NCBI RefSeq assembly: GCF_024707545.1
Contig: NZ_CP062229.1
Coordinates: 1,917,501-1,981,500, forward strand
DNA from: Mesorhizobium onobrychidis
GTDB taxonomy: Bacteria; Pseudomonadota; Alphaproteobacteria; Rhizobiales; Rhizobiaceae
Reading direction: 5' to 3'
DNA length: 64,000 nt
The position numbers and the translations under genes are program-made. Every line of letters begins with the position of its first letter. Within the stretch, counting starts at the first letter, position 1. The notes below the pieces were generated by a model. The model saw only the letters and a list, made by a program, of their open reading frames with translations. It had not been told where the DNA came from and made no database searches. Of the stretch, positions 1 through 8,182 are shown piece by piece.

Positions 1-203
1 TCGCTTGTCGCTAAAACGGCCGCAGATCAAGGCTCGCAACAGCGGCTTGGATCCGCTCCACTCGTGGGTGTGGAATTTTTTTCTCCTGCCTTTGGTGCTT
101 GCGGAAAAGCGATTGCTTCGCACGAAGCGATGCGCGAGTGCGTTCCTTCTGCTTTTTCGCGCCCGCGCGTAAAACCGACAGCGTATTCAGGATTCCACTC
201 GCC

Positions 204-1655
204 ATGCCGCAGGCCACCCCCAAGCTTAACGCCTTTCCCGTCTTCATACGGGTCGAGGGCGAAGCCGTGGCCATCGTCGGCGGCGGCGAGGAGGCTCTGG
301 CCAAGGCACGGCTGATCGGCCAGTCGAGCGCCGCGCTGCGCATCGTCAGCGATGCCGCCGAGGCCGAGTTGCTGGCCTTCATCGCCGCGAATGGCGCCAT
401 CCACATTGCTGCCGCCTATGATGCCGCGCATCTCGAAGGCGCGGTGATGGTGTTTGCCGCCAGCGGCAATGAGGCGCTCGACCGACGCGTTGCCGAAGAT
501 GCGCGCCGGCTGGGCATTCCGGTCAATGCAGTCGATCGGCCGGAGCTGTGCGATTTCTTCACCCCGGCGCTGGTCAACCGCGCGCCGGTCGCCATTGCCA
601 TCGGCACGGAAGGGGCGGGCCCGGTGCTTGCCCAGATGCTGCGCAGCCGCATCGACCGCATGCTGTCGCCGTCGCTCGGGCCGCTTGCTTCGCTTGCTGC
701 CTCGTTGCGCGGCACCGCTGAGAGATTGCTGCCGAAAGGCAATGCCCGCCGGCGCTTCTGGAGCGACTTTTTCGGCGGCGCACCGGCTCGCGCCATGGAC
801 GCCGGCCAGCTTTCGCAGGCGCATGACGCCGCCGTCGACCTGTTGCTTTCGAACGCGCCGGCATCGGGTCACATTGCCCTGGTTGGCGCGGGTCCCGGCG
901 CCGAAGACCTGCTGACGCTGCGCGCCCACCGCCTGCTGATGGAAGCCGATGTCATCGTCCATGATGCGCTGGTGCCGGAGGCGATCGTCGCCATGGGCCG
1001 TCGCGACGCCGAGCGTCTGCCGGTGGGCAAACGCAAGGGCTGCCATACCAAGAGCCAGGCCGAAATCAACGCGCTGCTGATCGAACTCGGCCGCGACGGC
1101 AAGCGCGTCGTGCGGCTGAAATCCGGTGATCCGCTGGTGTTCGGGCGGGCGGGCGAGGAAATGGCAGCGCTGCGCGATGCCGGCATCGCCTACGAGGTGG
1201 TTCCGGGCGTCACCGCGGCCTTCGCCGCCGCCGCCGATTTCGAGCTGCCGCTGACGCTGCGCGGCGTGTCGTCGTCGATGGTGTTCACCACCGGCCACGA
1301 CCTCAAGGGAAATTCGCTGCCCGACTGGGCCAAGCTCGCCATTTCCGGCGCCACGGTCGCCGTCTATATGGGCCGCTCGGTCGCCGCCGAAGTTGCCGGC
1401 CGGCTGATCGAGGCCGGCCTGTCGCCGGATACGGCGGTCGCCGTGGTCGAGAATGCCAGCCTTGCCAACCGCCGCCGGTTCCACGGCACGCTCGCCGACC
1501 TGCCGTCGCTGGAGGTCCGCGCCGACCTTACCGGCCCGGTCATGACGATCATCGGCGATGCGGTTGCCGGCGCCAACTTTGAACGTTCCGAGCCGCTCGC
1601 GGCACACAGGCATGAAGGCGCGGCCCAAACAGCCGCCGAAGGAGCTGAACGATGA
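204..1655 (+). CDS. cysG: Siroheme synthase CysG (precorrin-2 dehydrogenase/ferrochelatase + uroporphyrinogen-III methyltransferase)
   Basis: About 483 aa. The N-terminal third carries a Rossmann motif (VAIVGGGEEA, near residue 20) typical of the precorrin-2 dehydrogenase/ferrochelatase domain. From about residue 225 the SUMT domain begins with VGAGPGAEDLLTLRA and continues through GDPLVFGRAGEE (about residue 306). The enzyme makes siroheme, the cofactor of the sulfite reductase encoded two genes downstream. An in-frame ATG lies further upstream at 99, but the conserved N-terminus begins at the ATG at 204 (MPQATPKLNAFPV), so I chose that start. The 3' end overlaps the next gene by 4 nt, so the genes are probably translationally coupled as the first of a cys operon. 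Confidence 0.93.
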   Translation: MPQATPKLNAFPVFIRVEGEAVAIVGGGEEALAKARLIGQSSAALRIVSDAAEAELLAFIAANGAIHIAAAYDAAHLEGAVMVFAASGNEALDRRVAEDARRLGIPVNAVDRPELCDFFTPALVNRAPVAIAIGTEGAGPVLAQMLRSRIDRMLSPSLGPLASLAASLRGTAERLLPKGNARRRFWSDFFGGAPARAMDAGQLSQAHDAAVDLLLSNAPASGHIALVGAGPGAEDLLTLRAHRLLMEADVIVHDALVPEAIVAMGRRDAERLPVGKRKGCHTKSQAEINALLIELGRDGKRVVRLKSGDPLVFGRAGEEMAALRDAGIAYEVVPGVTAAFAAAADFELPLTLRGVSSSMVFTTGHDLKGNSLPDWAKLAISGATVAVYMGRSVAAEVAGRLIEAGLSPDTAVAVVENASLANRRRFHGTLADLPSLEVRADLTGPVMTIIGDAVAGANFERSEPLAAHRHEGAAQTAAEGAER

Positions 1656-1957
1656 AAGTTCTGACCGCAAACCGCCTGACCAATGGCGAAGCCGTCTGGT
1701 ACGCCAATGGCGGCTGGGCCGAGATCATCGACAATGCCGATCTCGCCCATGACAAGGCGGCTGAAGACCGGCTGGAGGCAATCGGTGCCATGGCCTACGC
1801 CAACAACGAAGTGGTCGACGTCAATCTGATCGACGTGACCGTCGCCAATGGTGTGGTCGAGCCGGTGCGGCTGCGCGAAAAGATCCGCGCCGCCGGCCCA
1901 ACCAACCGCAACGATCTGGGCAAGCAGGCCCGCCCGGAAGCCGCCCGGGTGGCGTAA
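1652..1957 (+). CDS. DUF2849 domain protein of the cys operon
   Basis: About 101 aa, matching the small DUF2849 family that sits between cysG and the sulfite reductase gene in many Rhizobiales. The start (MKVLTANRLTNGEAVWY) overlaps the cysG stop in an ATGA arrangement, and cysI follows 46 nt later. It has no signal peptide, membrane segment or conserved cysteine. The family's biochemical role is not established. Its fixed place in the operon suggests a part in siroheme loading or sulfite reductase function, but that is inference from position only. Confidence 0.88.
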   Translation: MKVLTANRLTNGEAVWYANGGWAEIIDNADLAHDKAAEDRLEAIGAMAYANNEVVDVNLIDVTVANGVVEPVRLREKIRAAGPTNRNDLGKQARPEAARVA

Positions 1958-2003
1958 ACGACCACATTGATGAAACGGGCGGACGCGCCCGGAGAGGCCA
2001 GAC

Positions 2004-3674
2004 ATGTACCGTTACGATGAGTTCGATCACGATTTCGTCCAGGCCCGCGTCGCCGAGTTCAGCGATCAGGTCACGCGGCGGCTTGCCGGCGAGATCACCG
2101 AGGATCAGTTCCGGCCGCTGAGGCTGATGAACGGCGTCTACCTGCAGTTGCACGCCTACATGCTGCGCATCGCGGTGCCTTACGGCACGCTGAACAGCAA
2201 GCAGTTGCGCATGCTCGGCCACATCGCACGCAAATACGACAAGGGCTACGGCCACTTCACGACGCGCCAGAACATCCAGTTCAACTGGCCGGCGCTGTCG
2301 GACATTCCGGCGATCCTGGCCGATCTGGCGAGTGTGGAAATGCACGCCATCCAGACCAGCGGCAACTGCATCCGCAACGTCACCGCCGACCACTTCGCCG
2401 GTGCCGCGGCCGACGAGGTGGCCGATCCGCGTCCTTATGCGGAAATCCTGCGCCAATGGTCGTCGGTGCATCCGGAGTTCTCGTTCCTGCCGAGAAAATT
2501 CAAGATCGCGGTGACCGGCGCCGAGCGCGACCGCGCCGCCATCCAGACGCATGACATCGGCCTGCATTTGAAGAAGAACGCTGGCGGCGAACTCGGTTTT
2601 GCCGTCTATGTCGGCGGCGGTCAGGGCCGTACACCGATGATCGCCAAGAAGATCCGCGACTTCCTGCCCGAGGCGGACCTTCTGTCCTACTGCACGGCGA
2701 TCCTGCGCGTTTACAACCTCTACGGCCGCCGCGACAACAAATACAAGGCACGCATCAAGATCCTCGTCCACGAGACCGGCGTCGAGGAGATCACCCGTCA
2801 GGTCGAGGCCGAATGGCAGGAGCTGAAGGATGCGGATCTAAAGCTGCCGGAAGCCGACATCCGCGCCATCGATACCTATTTCGCGCCACCGGCTTTGACC
2901 GACCGGCCGGAAGGCGACGAGGCGGTCAAGCTTGCTCGTCTCGATTCGAAGAGCTTTTCGGAATGGCTCGACCAGAACGTGGTGACCCACCGCCATCCCG
3001 ATTATGCCGCCGTGACGATCTCGCTCAAGGGCATCGGCGAAGCGCCGGGCGACGCCTCCGACAGCCAGATGGAAGCGGTCGCCGACCTTGCCGAAAAATA
3101 TGCCTTCGACGAGTTGCGCGTCAGCCATGAGCAGAACCTGATCCTGCCGCATGTCGCGCGCGCCGACCTCAAGGCGGTCTATGACGCGCTGGTCGACATC
3201 GGACTGGCGACTGCCAATTCCAACCTGATATCAGACATCATCTCGTGCCCTGGCCTCGATTATTGCGCGCTGGCCACGGCGCGTTCCATTCCGGTGGCGC
3301 AGGAAATCTCGCTTCGTTTCGCCTCGCTCGAGCGGCAGCGCGAGATCGGCGAATTGAAGCTGAAGATTTCCGGCTGCATCAACGCCTGCGGCCATCACCA
3401 TGTCGGCCATATCGGCATCCTCGGCGTCGAAAAGAAGGGCGCCGAACTCTATCAGGTCACGCTCGGCGGTTCGGCCGACGAGAACACCTCGGTCGGCGAG
3501 ATCATCGGCCGCGGCTTCAGCTCGGCAGAGATCACCGACGCCATCGAACAGATCGTCGAGACCTATCTAGGGCTTCGACTGGACAGAACCGAAAAATTCA
3601 TCGACGCCTACCGCCGTGTCGGTCCCGCGCCGTTCAAGGAGGCGCTCTATGCTGGCGAAGCCAAGGCCGCTTGA
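2004..3674 (+). CDS. cysI: Nitrite/sulfite reductase, siroheme- and [4Fe-4S]-dependent (CysI type)
   Basis: About 556 aa, with the two-fold repeated nitrite/sulfite reductase ferredoxin-like architecture. The cluster ligands are visible as C-x5-C (SCPGLDYC, near residue 415) and C-x3-C (GCINAC, near residue 457), followed by GHHHVGHIG. It should catalyse six-electron reduction of sulfite to sulfide in the cytoplasm. Sulfite reductase is favoured over nitrite reductase because cysG, cysH and DUF934 are in the same operon. No CysJ flavoprotein is seen here, so electrons probably come from ferredoxin or another donor. Its 3' end overlaps the cysH start by 26 nt. Confidence 0.92.
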   Translation: MYRYDEFDHDFVQARVAEFSDQVTRRLAGEITEDQFRPLRLMNGVYLQLHAYMLRIAVPYGTLNSKQLRMLGHIARKYDKGYGHFTTRQNIQFNWPALSDIPAILADLASVEMHAIQTSGNCIRNVTADHFAGAAADEVADPRPYAEILRQWSSVHPEFSFLPRKFKIAVTGAERDRAAIQTHDIGLHLKKNAGGELGFAVYVGGGQGRTPMIAKKIRDFLPEADLLSYCTAILRVYNLYGRRDNKYKARIKILVHETGVEEITRQVEAEWQELKDADLKLPEADIRAIDTYFAPPALTDRPEGDEAVKLARLDSKSFSEWLDQNVVTHRHPDYAAVTISLKGIGEAPGDASDSQMEAVADLAEKYAFDELRVSHEQNLILPHVARADLKAVYDALVDIGLATANSNLISDIISCPGLDYCALATARSIPVAQEISLRFASLERQREIGELKLKISGCINACGHHHVGHIGILGVEKKGAELYQVTLGGSADENTSVGEIIGRGFSSAEITDAIEQIVETYLGLRLDRTEKFIDAYRRVGPAPFKEALYAGEAKAA

Positions 3675-4413
3675 TCGTATCGTCGACGTCGAGGCCGGTA
3701 TCGCCGCCGAAGCGGCGGGGCTCGATGCGCTCTATGGTCATCTGAAGCCGCTGGAGATCATCGAGCGGTCGGCCCAGGAATTCTTTCACGGTGAAATCGC
3801 CGCGGTTTCGTCGTTTGGCGCGGATTCGGCAGTGCTGCTGCACATGATCGCCAAGATCGACCGGACGCTGCCGGTGATCTTCCTCGACACCGGCAAGCAC
3901 TTCGAGGAGACGCTCGGCTATCGCGACGCACTCGTTGCCGATTTCGGGCTGACCGACATCCGGGTGATCACGCCCGAAGAAGCGGCACTCGAACGGATCG
4001 ATCCGACCGGCAATCTGAACGAGACCGACACCGACGCCTGCTGCGGTGTTCGCAAGGTTGAGCCATTGGCGCGCGGCGTCGAGCCGTTCCGCGCCTGGTT
4101 CACCGGGCGCAAGCGTTTTCAGGCGACGACGCGGGCGTCCCTTCCGGTGTTCGAGGCGGTCGGCTCGCGCATCCGCATCAATCCGCTGGCGCATTGGACG
4201 ACCGCCGACCAGGCCAACTATATGCGCGCGCATGCGCTGCGTGAGAATCCGCTGGTCGCCTATGGCTATCTGTCGATAGGTTGCTTCCCGTGCACGCAGC
4301 CGGTGCAGCCGGGCGATGACGCGCGCAGCGGCCGCTGGGCAGGGCACGCCAAGACCGAGTGCGGCATCCATTTGTCGGGGCTGGAGAAGTCGCTGACCGA
4401 CGCATCGCTTTAG
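3649..4413 (+). CDS. cysH: Adenylyl-sulfate (APS) reductase, CysH family with iron-sulfur cluster motif
   Basis: About 254 aa from the ATG at 3649, which has an AAGGAGG ribosome site 6 nt upstream, inside the end of cysI. The PP-loop-like motif SFGADSAVLLHM and the C-terminal ECGIH motif (Cys238, the catalytic cysteine) are present. Cys131-Cys132 and C-x2-C at 212/215 form the four-cysteine set that binds [4Fe-4S]. Cluster-containing enzymes of this family usually reduce APS directly, whereas E. coli CysH lacks these cysteines and uses PAPS. APS is therefore the predicted substrate, and the product sulfite feeds the cysI enzyme. Confidence 0.92.
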   Translation: MLAKPRPLDRIVDVEAGIAAEAAGLDALYGHLKPLEIIERSAQEFFHGEIAAVSSFGADSAVLLHMIAKIDRTLPVIFLDTGKHFEETLGYRDALVADFGLTDIRVITPEEAALERIDPTGNLNETDTDACCGVRKVEPLARGVEPFRAWFTGRKRFQATTRASLPVFEAVGSRIRINPLAHWTTADQANYMRAHALRENPLVAYGYLSIGCFPCTQPVQPGDDARSGRWAGHAKTECGIHLSGLEKSLTDASL

Positions 4414-4441
4414 GATCTTTTTTGAGCTTTAGGAATTTTCG

Positions 4442-4978
4442 ATGACCGAACTGACGCCAGAGACTGTTACCCGCCTCTGGACCCCGACGGGTTTTAGCGA
4501 GGACGAGTGGAGCCATGCCGAGAGTGCCGACGCACTGTCCGGCAATGGCCGCTTCATCCTGCCATTGCAGGCGTTTCTCGACCTCGATTCGGCGGTGCGC
4601 CGGTCGGCGAAGGAGCGCCTCGGCGTGCTGCTTCAGCCCGGCGATCAGCTCGAAAAGATCGCGGAGCTGCTCGACCAGATATCGCTGGTGGCGCTGGCCT
4701 TCCCGGCTTTCAGTGACGGCCGATCCTTCTCCAAGGGCGAACTGCTGCGCAGCCGCTATCGTTTCGAGGGCGCGGTCCGCGCCACGGGACAGGTCCTGGT
4801 CGACCAGCTTCCGCATATGCTGCGCCTCGGCTTCGACGAGTTCGAAGTGTCGCACCCGGTGCTTTTGAAACGGCTCGAGGAAGGCCGCACCGGCGGCCTG
4901 CCGCTGTATTATCAGCCGACCGAGAAGCCGGAGGCCAAAGGCCCTAAATATTCCTGGCGGCGGGTGCGCGCCGGCTGA
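4442..4978 (+). CDS. DUF934 domain protein, last gene of the cys operon
   Basis: About 178 aa, matching DUF934, often annotated as an oxidoreductase probably involved in sulfite reduction because it follows cysI/cysH in alpha- and betaproteobacteria. It begins 28 nt after the cysH stop. Conserved-looking segments are GRFILPLQAFL, FPAFSDGRSFSKGELLR and the C-terminal YYQPTEKP. No redox cysteine pair or nucleotide-binding motif is obvious, so the enzymatic label is not supported by the sequence itself. Position in the operon is the best clue. Confidence 0.87.
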   Translation: MTELTPETVTRLWTPTGFSEDEWSHAESADALSGNGRFILPLQAFLDLDSAVRRSAKERLGVLLQPGDQLEKIAELLDQISLVALAFPAFSDGRSFSKGELLRSRYRFEGAVRATGQVLVDQLPHMLRLGFDEFEVSHPVLLKRLEEGRTGGLPLYYQPTEKPEAKGPKYSWRRVRAG

Positions 4979-5115
4979 TCGCCTGCGAGAGCAGATCGCC
5001 GCATCTGGTCGGACCACCTTGCAGATTCAGTCTTTTATTTTCGGTGCCCTGCCCTTAGGATAGGCTTATTATTTCGTGCTCCGAAATAAATATCGCCGCT
5101 AAGGGAGGAACCGGA

Positions 5116-5736
5116 ATGGCTGGTAAGAAAATATTGATGCTCGTTGGCGAGTTCAGCGAGGAATACGAGATTTTCGTCTTTGAACAGGCCATGCATGCGG
5201 TTGGCCACACTGTCCATGTCGTCTGCCCTGACAAGAAGGCGGGCGATATCTTGAAGACGTCGCTGCACGACTTCGAGGGCCACCAGACCTATACGGAAAA
5301 GCTCGGCCACGACTACATCCTCAACAAGACCTTTTCCGAGGTGAATCCGGCCGAATACGACGCCGTCTATGCGGCGGGCGGGCGCGGCCCGGAGTATATC
5401 CGCATCGACAAGCGCGTGCAGGCGCTGGTGCGGCATTTCCACGAGACCGGCAAGCCGATCTTCACCATCTGCCATGGCGCGCAGATCCTGATGGCGGTCG
5501 ACGGCGTGCTGCGTGGCAGGGAAGTCGCGGCGCTGCAGTATTGCGAGCCGGAAGTCACGCTCGCCGGCGGCACCTACATCGATGTCGCGCCGACCGGCGC
5601 TCATGTCGACGGCAATCTGGTTTCGGCCAAGGGCTGGCCGGGGCTCGCCGCCTTCATGCGCGAATGCCTGAAGGTGCTCGGCACCGAAATCCGCCACGGC
5701 GAGATCCTGATGCGCGACGAACGCAAGGCGGCTTGA
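5116..5736 (+). CDS. DJ-1/PfpI family protein
   Basis: About 206 aa with the class I glutamine amidotransferase-like DJ-1/PfpI fold. The nucleophile elbow is TICHGAQIL (Cys near residue 120), and an early glutamate lies in GEFSEEYE. The family includes proteases, glyoxalase III/deglycases and chaperones, so the reaction cannot be named. A GGGAGG ribosome site precedes the ATG. It is probably monocistronic: a 137-nt gap separates it from the cys operon and a strong hairpin follows the stop. Confidence 0.88.
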   Translation: MAGKKILMLVGEFSEEYEIFVFEQAMHAVGHTVHVVCPDKKAGDILKTSLHDFEGHQTYTEKLGHDYILNKTFSEVNPAEYDAVYAAGGRGPEYIRIDKRVQALVRHFHETGKPIFTICHGAQILMAVDGVLRGREVAALQYCEPEVTLAGGTYIDVAPTGAHVDGNLVSAKGWPGLAAFMRECLKVLGTEIRHGEILMRDERKAA

Positions 5737-5751
5737 GCCAGGTCTTCGAAA

Positions 5752-5776
5752 ACCGCCGCACCTGTGGTGCGGCGGT
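5752..5776. terminator. Hairpin terminator between convergent genes
   Basis: A perfect 11-bp stem (ACCGCCGCACC pairing with GGTGCGGCGGT) with a TGT loop lies between the stops of the PfpI-like gene (+) and the desaturase (-). On the minus strand the stem runs into TTTT, giving a classical intrinsic terminator for the desaturase. On the plus strand only a short T-run follows (GCGTTT), so it may work less well there. Confidence 0.75.
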
Positions 5777-5780
5777 GCGT

Positions 5781-6824
5781 TTACGCAGTCATCCGCGCTT
5801 CGCGAAACGACACCAGCTTGCTGCGGCTCTCATCCCACAGCGCCAGCTTGACGCAGCGCAGGCTGTCGAGAAGCGTGACGCGACCGATTTCGCGCAGTTC
5901 CGGATAGTCCCTCAGGACCTCCTGCAGTCGATAGCACGGCACCTTGGCGGAGAGGTGGTGCACGTGATGGACGCCGATATTCCCGGTGAACCAGTTCAGT
6001 ACCGGCGGCAGGTCATAATAGGACGAGCCGTGCAGGGCGGCGTGCTGAAACTCCCATTCGGAGTCCTTTGCCCACTCGGTCTCTTCGAACTGGTGCTGGA
6101 CGTAAAACAGCCAGATGCCGGCGGAACCGGCCAGAACGACGATGGGTAAGTGGACAACCAGGAACGCTTCGAGGCCGACGAACCAGACGAGGGCGGCGGC
6201 GGCGACCGCGATGGCCACGTTGGTGGCCATTGAGGACACCCAGGGCGTGAGGCCGCCTCGCATCATGCCGACCGGCAGTCTCTGCTCAAAGATGAAAAGC
6301 CAAATGGGGCCGAGGCCGAACATGACGAGCGGATGGCGATAGAGACGATAGGCAAGGCGGCCCCGCCAGGACATTTGCCGATATTCCGCGACGGTCAGCG
6401 TCTTGATATCGCCCGTGCCGCGCTCATCGAGATTGCCGGCGCTGGCGTGATGGGTTGCGTGGGCACGCCGCCAGCAATCGTAGGGCGTCAAGGTCAGGAT
6501 GCCCAGGCCGCGGCCGATCCAGTCGTCGGCGGTGCGGTTGGCGAAGAAGGAACCGTGGCCGCAATCGTGCTGGATCATGAAGATCCGCACCAGAAAGCCG
6601 GCGGCCGGAAGGATGAGGATCAGACCCCACCAATGGCCATGGGCATAGGCAGCCGAGGACAGCGCCCACAGCGTGGCAAAGGGAATGAGGGTGATGGCAA
6701 GTTCGACGGCGCTGCGCCGCCTGTCAGGTTTCTTGTAGCGCGCCAGGATTTTCAACCAAGCACGTTTGCTGTTCGCCACAGCTTCGGGGGAAATCATGTT
6801 CATCAGGAAGCATAGACGGACCAT
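5781..6824 (-). CDS. Membrane fatty acid desaturase
   Basis: About 347 aa integral membrane di-iron desaturase. All three histidine boxes are intact: HDCGH (residues 86-90), HATHH (about 122-126) and HHVHH (about 290). Hydrophobic pairs lie near residues 40-85 and 170-220. It inserts a double bond in membrane lipid acyl chains and resembles the omega/delta-12-type bacterial desaturases; regiospecificity cannot be read from sequence. The start is uncertain, since ATGs at 6824, 6803 and 6797 are all in frame and none has a strong ribosome site. Confidence 0.88.
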   Translation of the reverse strand: MVRLCFLMNMISPEAVANSKRAWLKILARYKKPDRRRSAVELAITLIPFATLWALSSAAYAHGHWWGLILILPAAGFLVRIFMIQHDCGHGSFFANRTADDWIGRGLGILTLTPYDCWRRAHATHHASAGNLDERGTGDIKTLTVAEYRQMSWRGRLAYRLYRHPLVMFGLGPIWLFIFEQRLPVGMMRGGLTPWVSSMATNVAIAVAAAALVWFVGLEAFLVVHLPIVVLAGSAGIWLFYVQHQFEETEWAKDSEWEFQHAALHGSSYYDLPPVLNWFTGNIGVHHVHHLSAKVPCYRLQEVLRDYPELREIGRVTLLDSLRCVKLALWDESRSKLVSFREARMTA

Positions 6825-6937
6825 TCCGACGCCGCAAGGCAGGCATCACGCAGAGTTACTGCGCGTAATTGTCGCGCGACGCGCAAGGTGCTGCAAAGGC
6901 ATGCCGGTGGCACGCAACGACAGGCTAATGTGTTGGT

Positions 6938-7174
6938 CTATCGCCCGCTGCCACCGGCGGCTACGCTGCTTTCGATGCCGTCCAGGCGGTCTAGCAATTC
7001 CTTGAAACGATCGGGAATGTCGTTCTCCGTCCGGAACGCCGGCAACGCGCGCAGAAAGTGCATCGTTGCCTCGGTGCCGAACTGGCGCCTGATGCCGGCC
7101 GCGAGCCTTTCACGTCTTTCGTCATTGTTGCGGGCGCCATTCTTGTTACGGTCGCCATCGTTGCGGGTCATCAT
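6938..7174 (-). CDS. Small conserved protein with a NepR-like C-terminal motif
   Basis: About 78 aa from the ATG at 7174, preceded by AGGA 8 nt upstream (a second ATG follows at once). The C-terminal segment IPDRFKELLDRLD closely resembles the proline-aspartate-arginine-phenylalanine plus LLxxLD signature of NepR-type anti-sigma factors of the alphaproteobacterial general stress response. The preceding helix (RERLAAGIRRQF) is compatible, but the spacing to the motif is longer than in canonical NepR. No phyR or ecfG gene is nearby. It is arginine-rich and has no membrane segment. The coding call rests on the motif and ribosome site; the function is a hypothesis. Confidence 0.55.
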   Translation of the reverse strand: MMTRNDGDRNKNGARNNDERRERLAAGIRRQFGTEATMHFLRALPAFRTENDIPDRFKELLDRLDGIESSVAAGGSGR

Positions 7175-7342
7175 CTCAAAATCCTGTGTCGGCTTCGAAA
7201 CTCTTCCAGCAGACGAATGGTTCCCCCCATCGCAGCATCTTGGCAAGCAAAGCCGGCGGTTACAGTAAAATTTGAATTAATATCGAAAGGTCTTCATGAT
7301 GCGTCGTCGAAGCGCGAGCGGCCGCTCCAGTATCGCTTGCCA

Positions 7343-7371
7343 CTTGATTTTTGGCCGCCAAACCTCGATAT
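7343..7371 (+). promoter_or_regulatory. Candidate sigma-32 (heat shock) promoter of grpE
   Basis: CTTGAT at 7343-7348 and CGATAT at 7366-7371 are separated by 17 nt. This fits the alphaproteobacterial RpoH pattern (CTTGA, 16-18 nt, CnATAT) and ends 42 nt before the grpE ATG. The same arrangement with the same 17-nt spacer occurs before the small heat shock protein gene in this window. Confidence 0.5.
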
Positions 7372-7413
7372 CGGGCACAAAATCCACATCATTCGAAATG
7401 ACGGGAAACGGCG

Positions 7414-8049
7414 ATGAGCGACCAGGCAAAAGACGAACGCGCGCCCGAGGATATCGAAGCGGCTGAGGCCGCCGCCGAGCGCTCGGAAGGCAGCGTCGAC
7501 GGCGACTATGAAGCGCTTGTGCGGCTGTTGAAGGAAAACGAAGAGCTGAAGGACCGCGCACTCCGTGTCGCGGCCGAGATGGAGAATCTGCGCCGCCGTA
7601 CCGCCCGTGACGTGCACGACGCGCGTGCCTATGCGGTTGCCAATTTCGCCCGTGACATGCTGTCGGTGTCGGACAATCTGCGCCGCGCGCTGGATGCGAT
7701 TCCGGCTGAGGCCAAGGCGTCGGGCGATGCCGGCTTCAAGGCGCTGATCGAGGGTGTCGAGCTCACCGAGCGCGCCATGCTATCGGCGCTCGAGCGGCAC
7801 GGGGTGAAGAAGCTCGAGCCGGAAGGCGAGAAATTCGACCCGAATTTCCACCAGGCGATGTTCGAGGTGCCTAATCCGGGGGTGCCGGCAAATACGGTGG
7901 TCCAGGTCGTGCAGCCGGGCTATTCGATCGGCGAGCGGGTGCTGCGGCCGGCCATGGTCGGTGTTGCCAAAGGCGGTCCCAAGCATGTGGCTGGTGAAGC
8001 GCCGGTCGAGCCAGGGCCGGTGAATGAGCAAGCTGAGAAGGATGCGTGA
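7414..8049 (+). CDS. grpE: GrpE nucleotide exchange factor of DnaK
   Basis: About 211 aa. An acidic N-terminal tail is followed by a long helix/coiled coil ([22 protein letters not shown], given here as two stretches, [12 protein letters not shown] and [10 protein letters not shown], about residues 45-68). The C-terminal beta domain holds the family motif ([13 protein letters not shown], about residue 140, and [12 protein letters not shown], about residue 177). It releases ADP from DnaK in the cytoplasm. A candidate heat-shock promoter lies just upstream and an inverted repeat just downstream, consistent with a single-gene unit. Confidence 0.95.
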   Translation: MSDQAKDERAPEDIEAAEAAAERSEGSVDGDYEALVRLLKENEELKDRALRVAAEMENLRRRTARDVHDARAYAVANFARDMLSVSDNLRRALDAIPAEAKASGDAGFKALIEGVELTERAMLSALERHGVKKLEPEGEKFDPNFHQAMFEVPNPGVPANTVVQVVQPGYSIGERVLRPAMVGVAKGGPKHVAGEAPVEPGPVNEQAEKDA

Positions 8050-8101
8050 ACGGGGAATAGTGCGCCATTCGGTAGCAAGGGGCCACCAAAGGCTTAAGGC
8101 A

Positions 8102-8140
8102 TGATCGTCCCCGAAACCTGTCCGGCGTCAGGGACGATCA
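8102..8140. repeat. 10-bp inverted repeat after grpE
   Basis: TGATCGTCCC at 8102-8111 is exactly complementary to GGGACGATCA at 8131-8140, leaving a 19-nt loop. It lies between the convergent grpE and cupin genes. There is no T-run, so it may be a palindromic intergenic repeat rather than a strong terminator. Confidence 0.6.
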
Positions 8141-8182
8141 ACAGTCCGCCGCCACTTTTGCCGTGCAACGCTTGCCACGCCT

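Noticed and set aside
112..131. ATTGCTTCG/CGAAGCGAT inverted repeat upstream of cysG as a terminator or riboswitch
   Set aside because: It is short, with almost no loop and no T-run after it; I cannot assign it to a known regulatory class. The first 203 nt otherwise show no gene.
27..1670. A 547-codon open frame on the minus strand opposite cysG
   Set aside because: It is a GC-driven shadow of cysG, with arginine- and histidine-rich low-complexity product and no family resemblance. Similar long antisense frames at 43771-45540, 47825-49039, 16444-17658 and 11539-12321 were rejected for the same reason.
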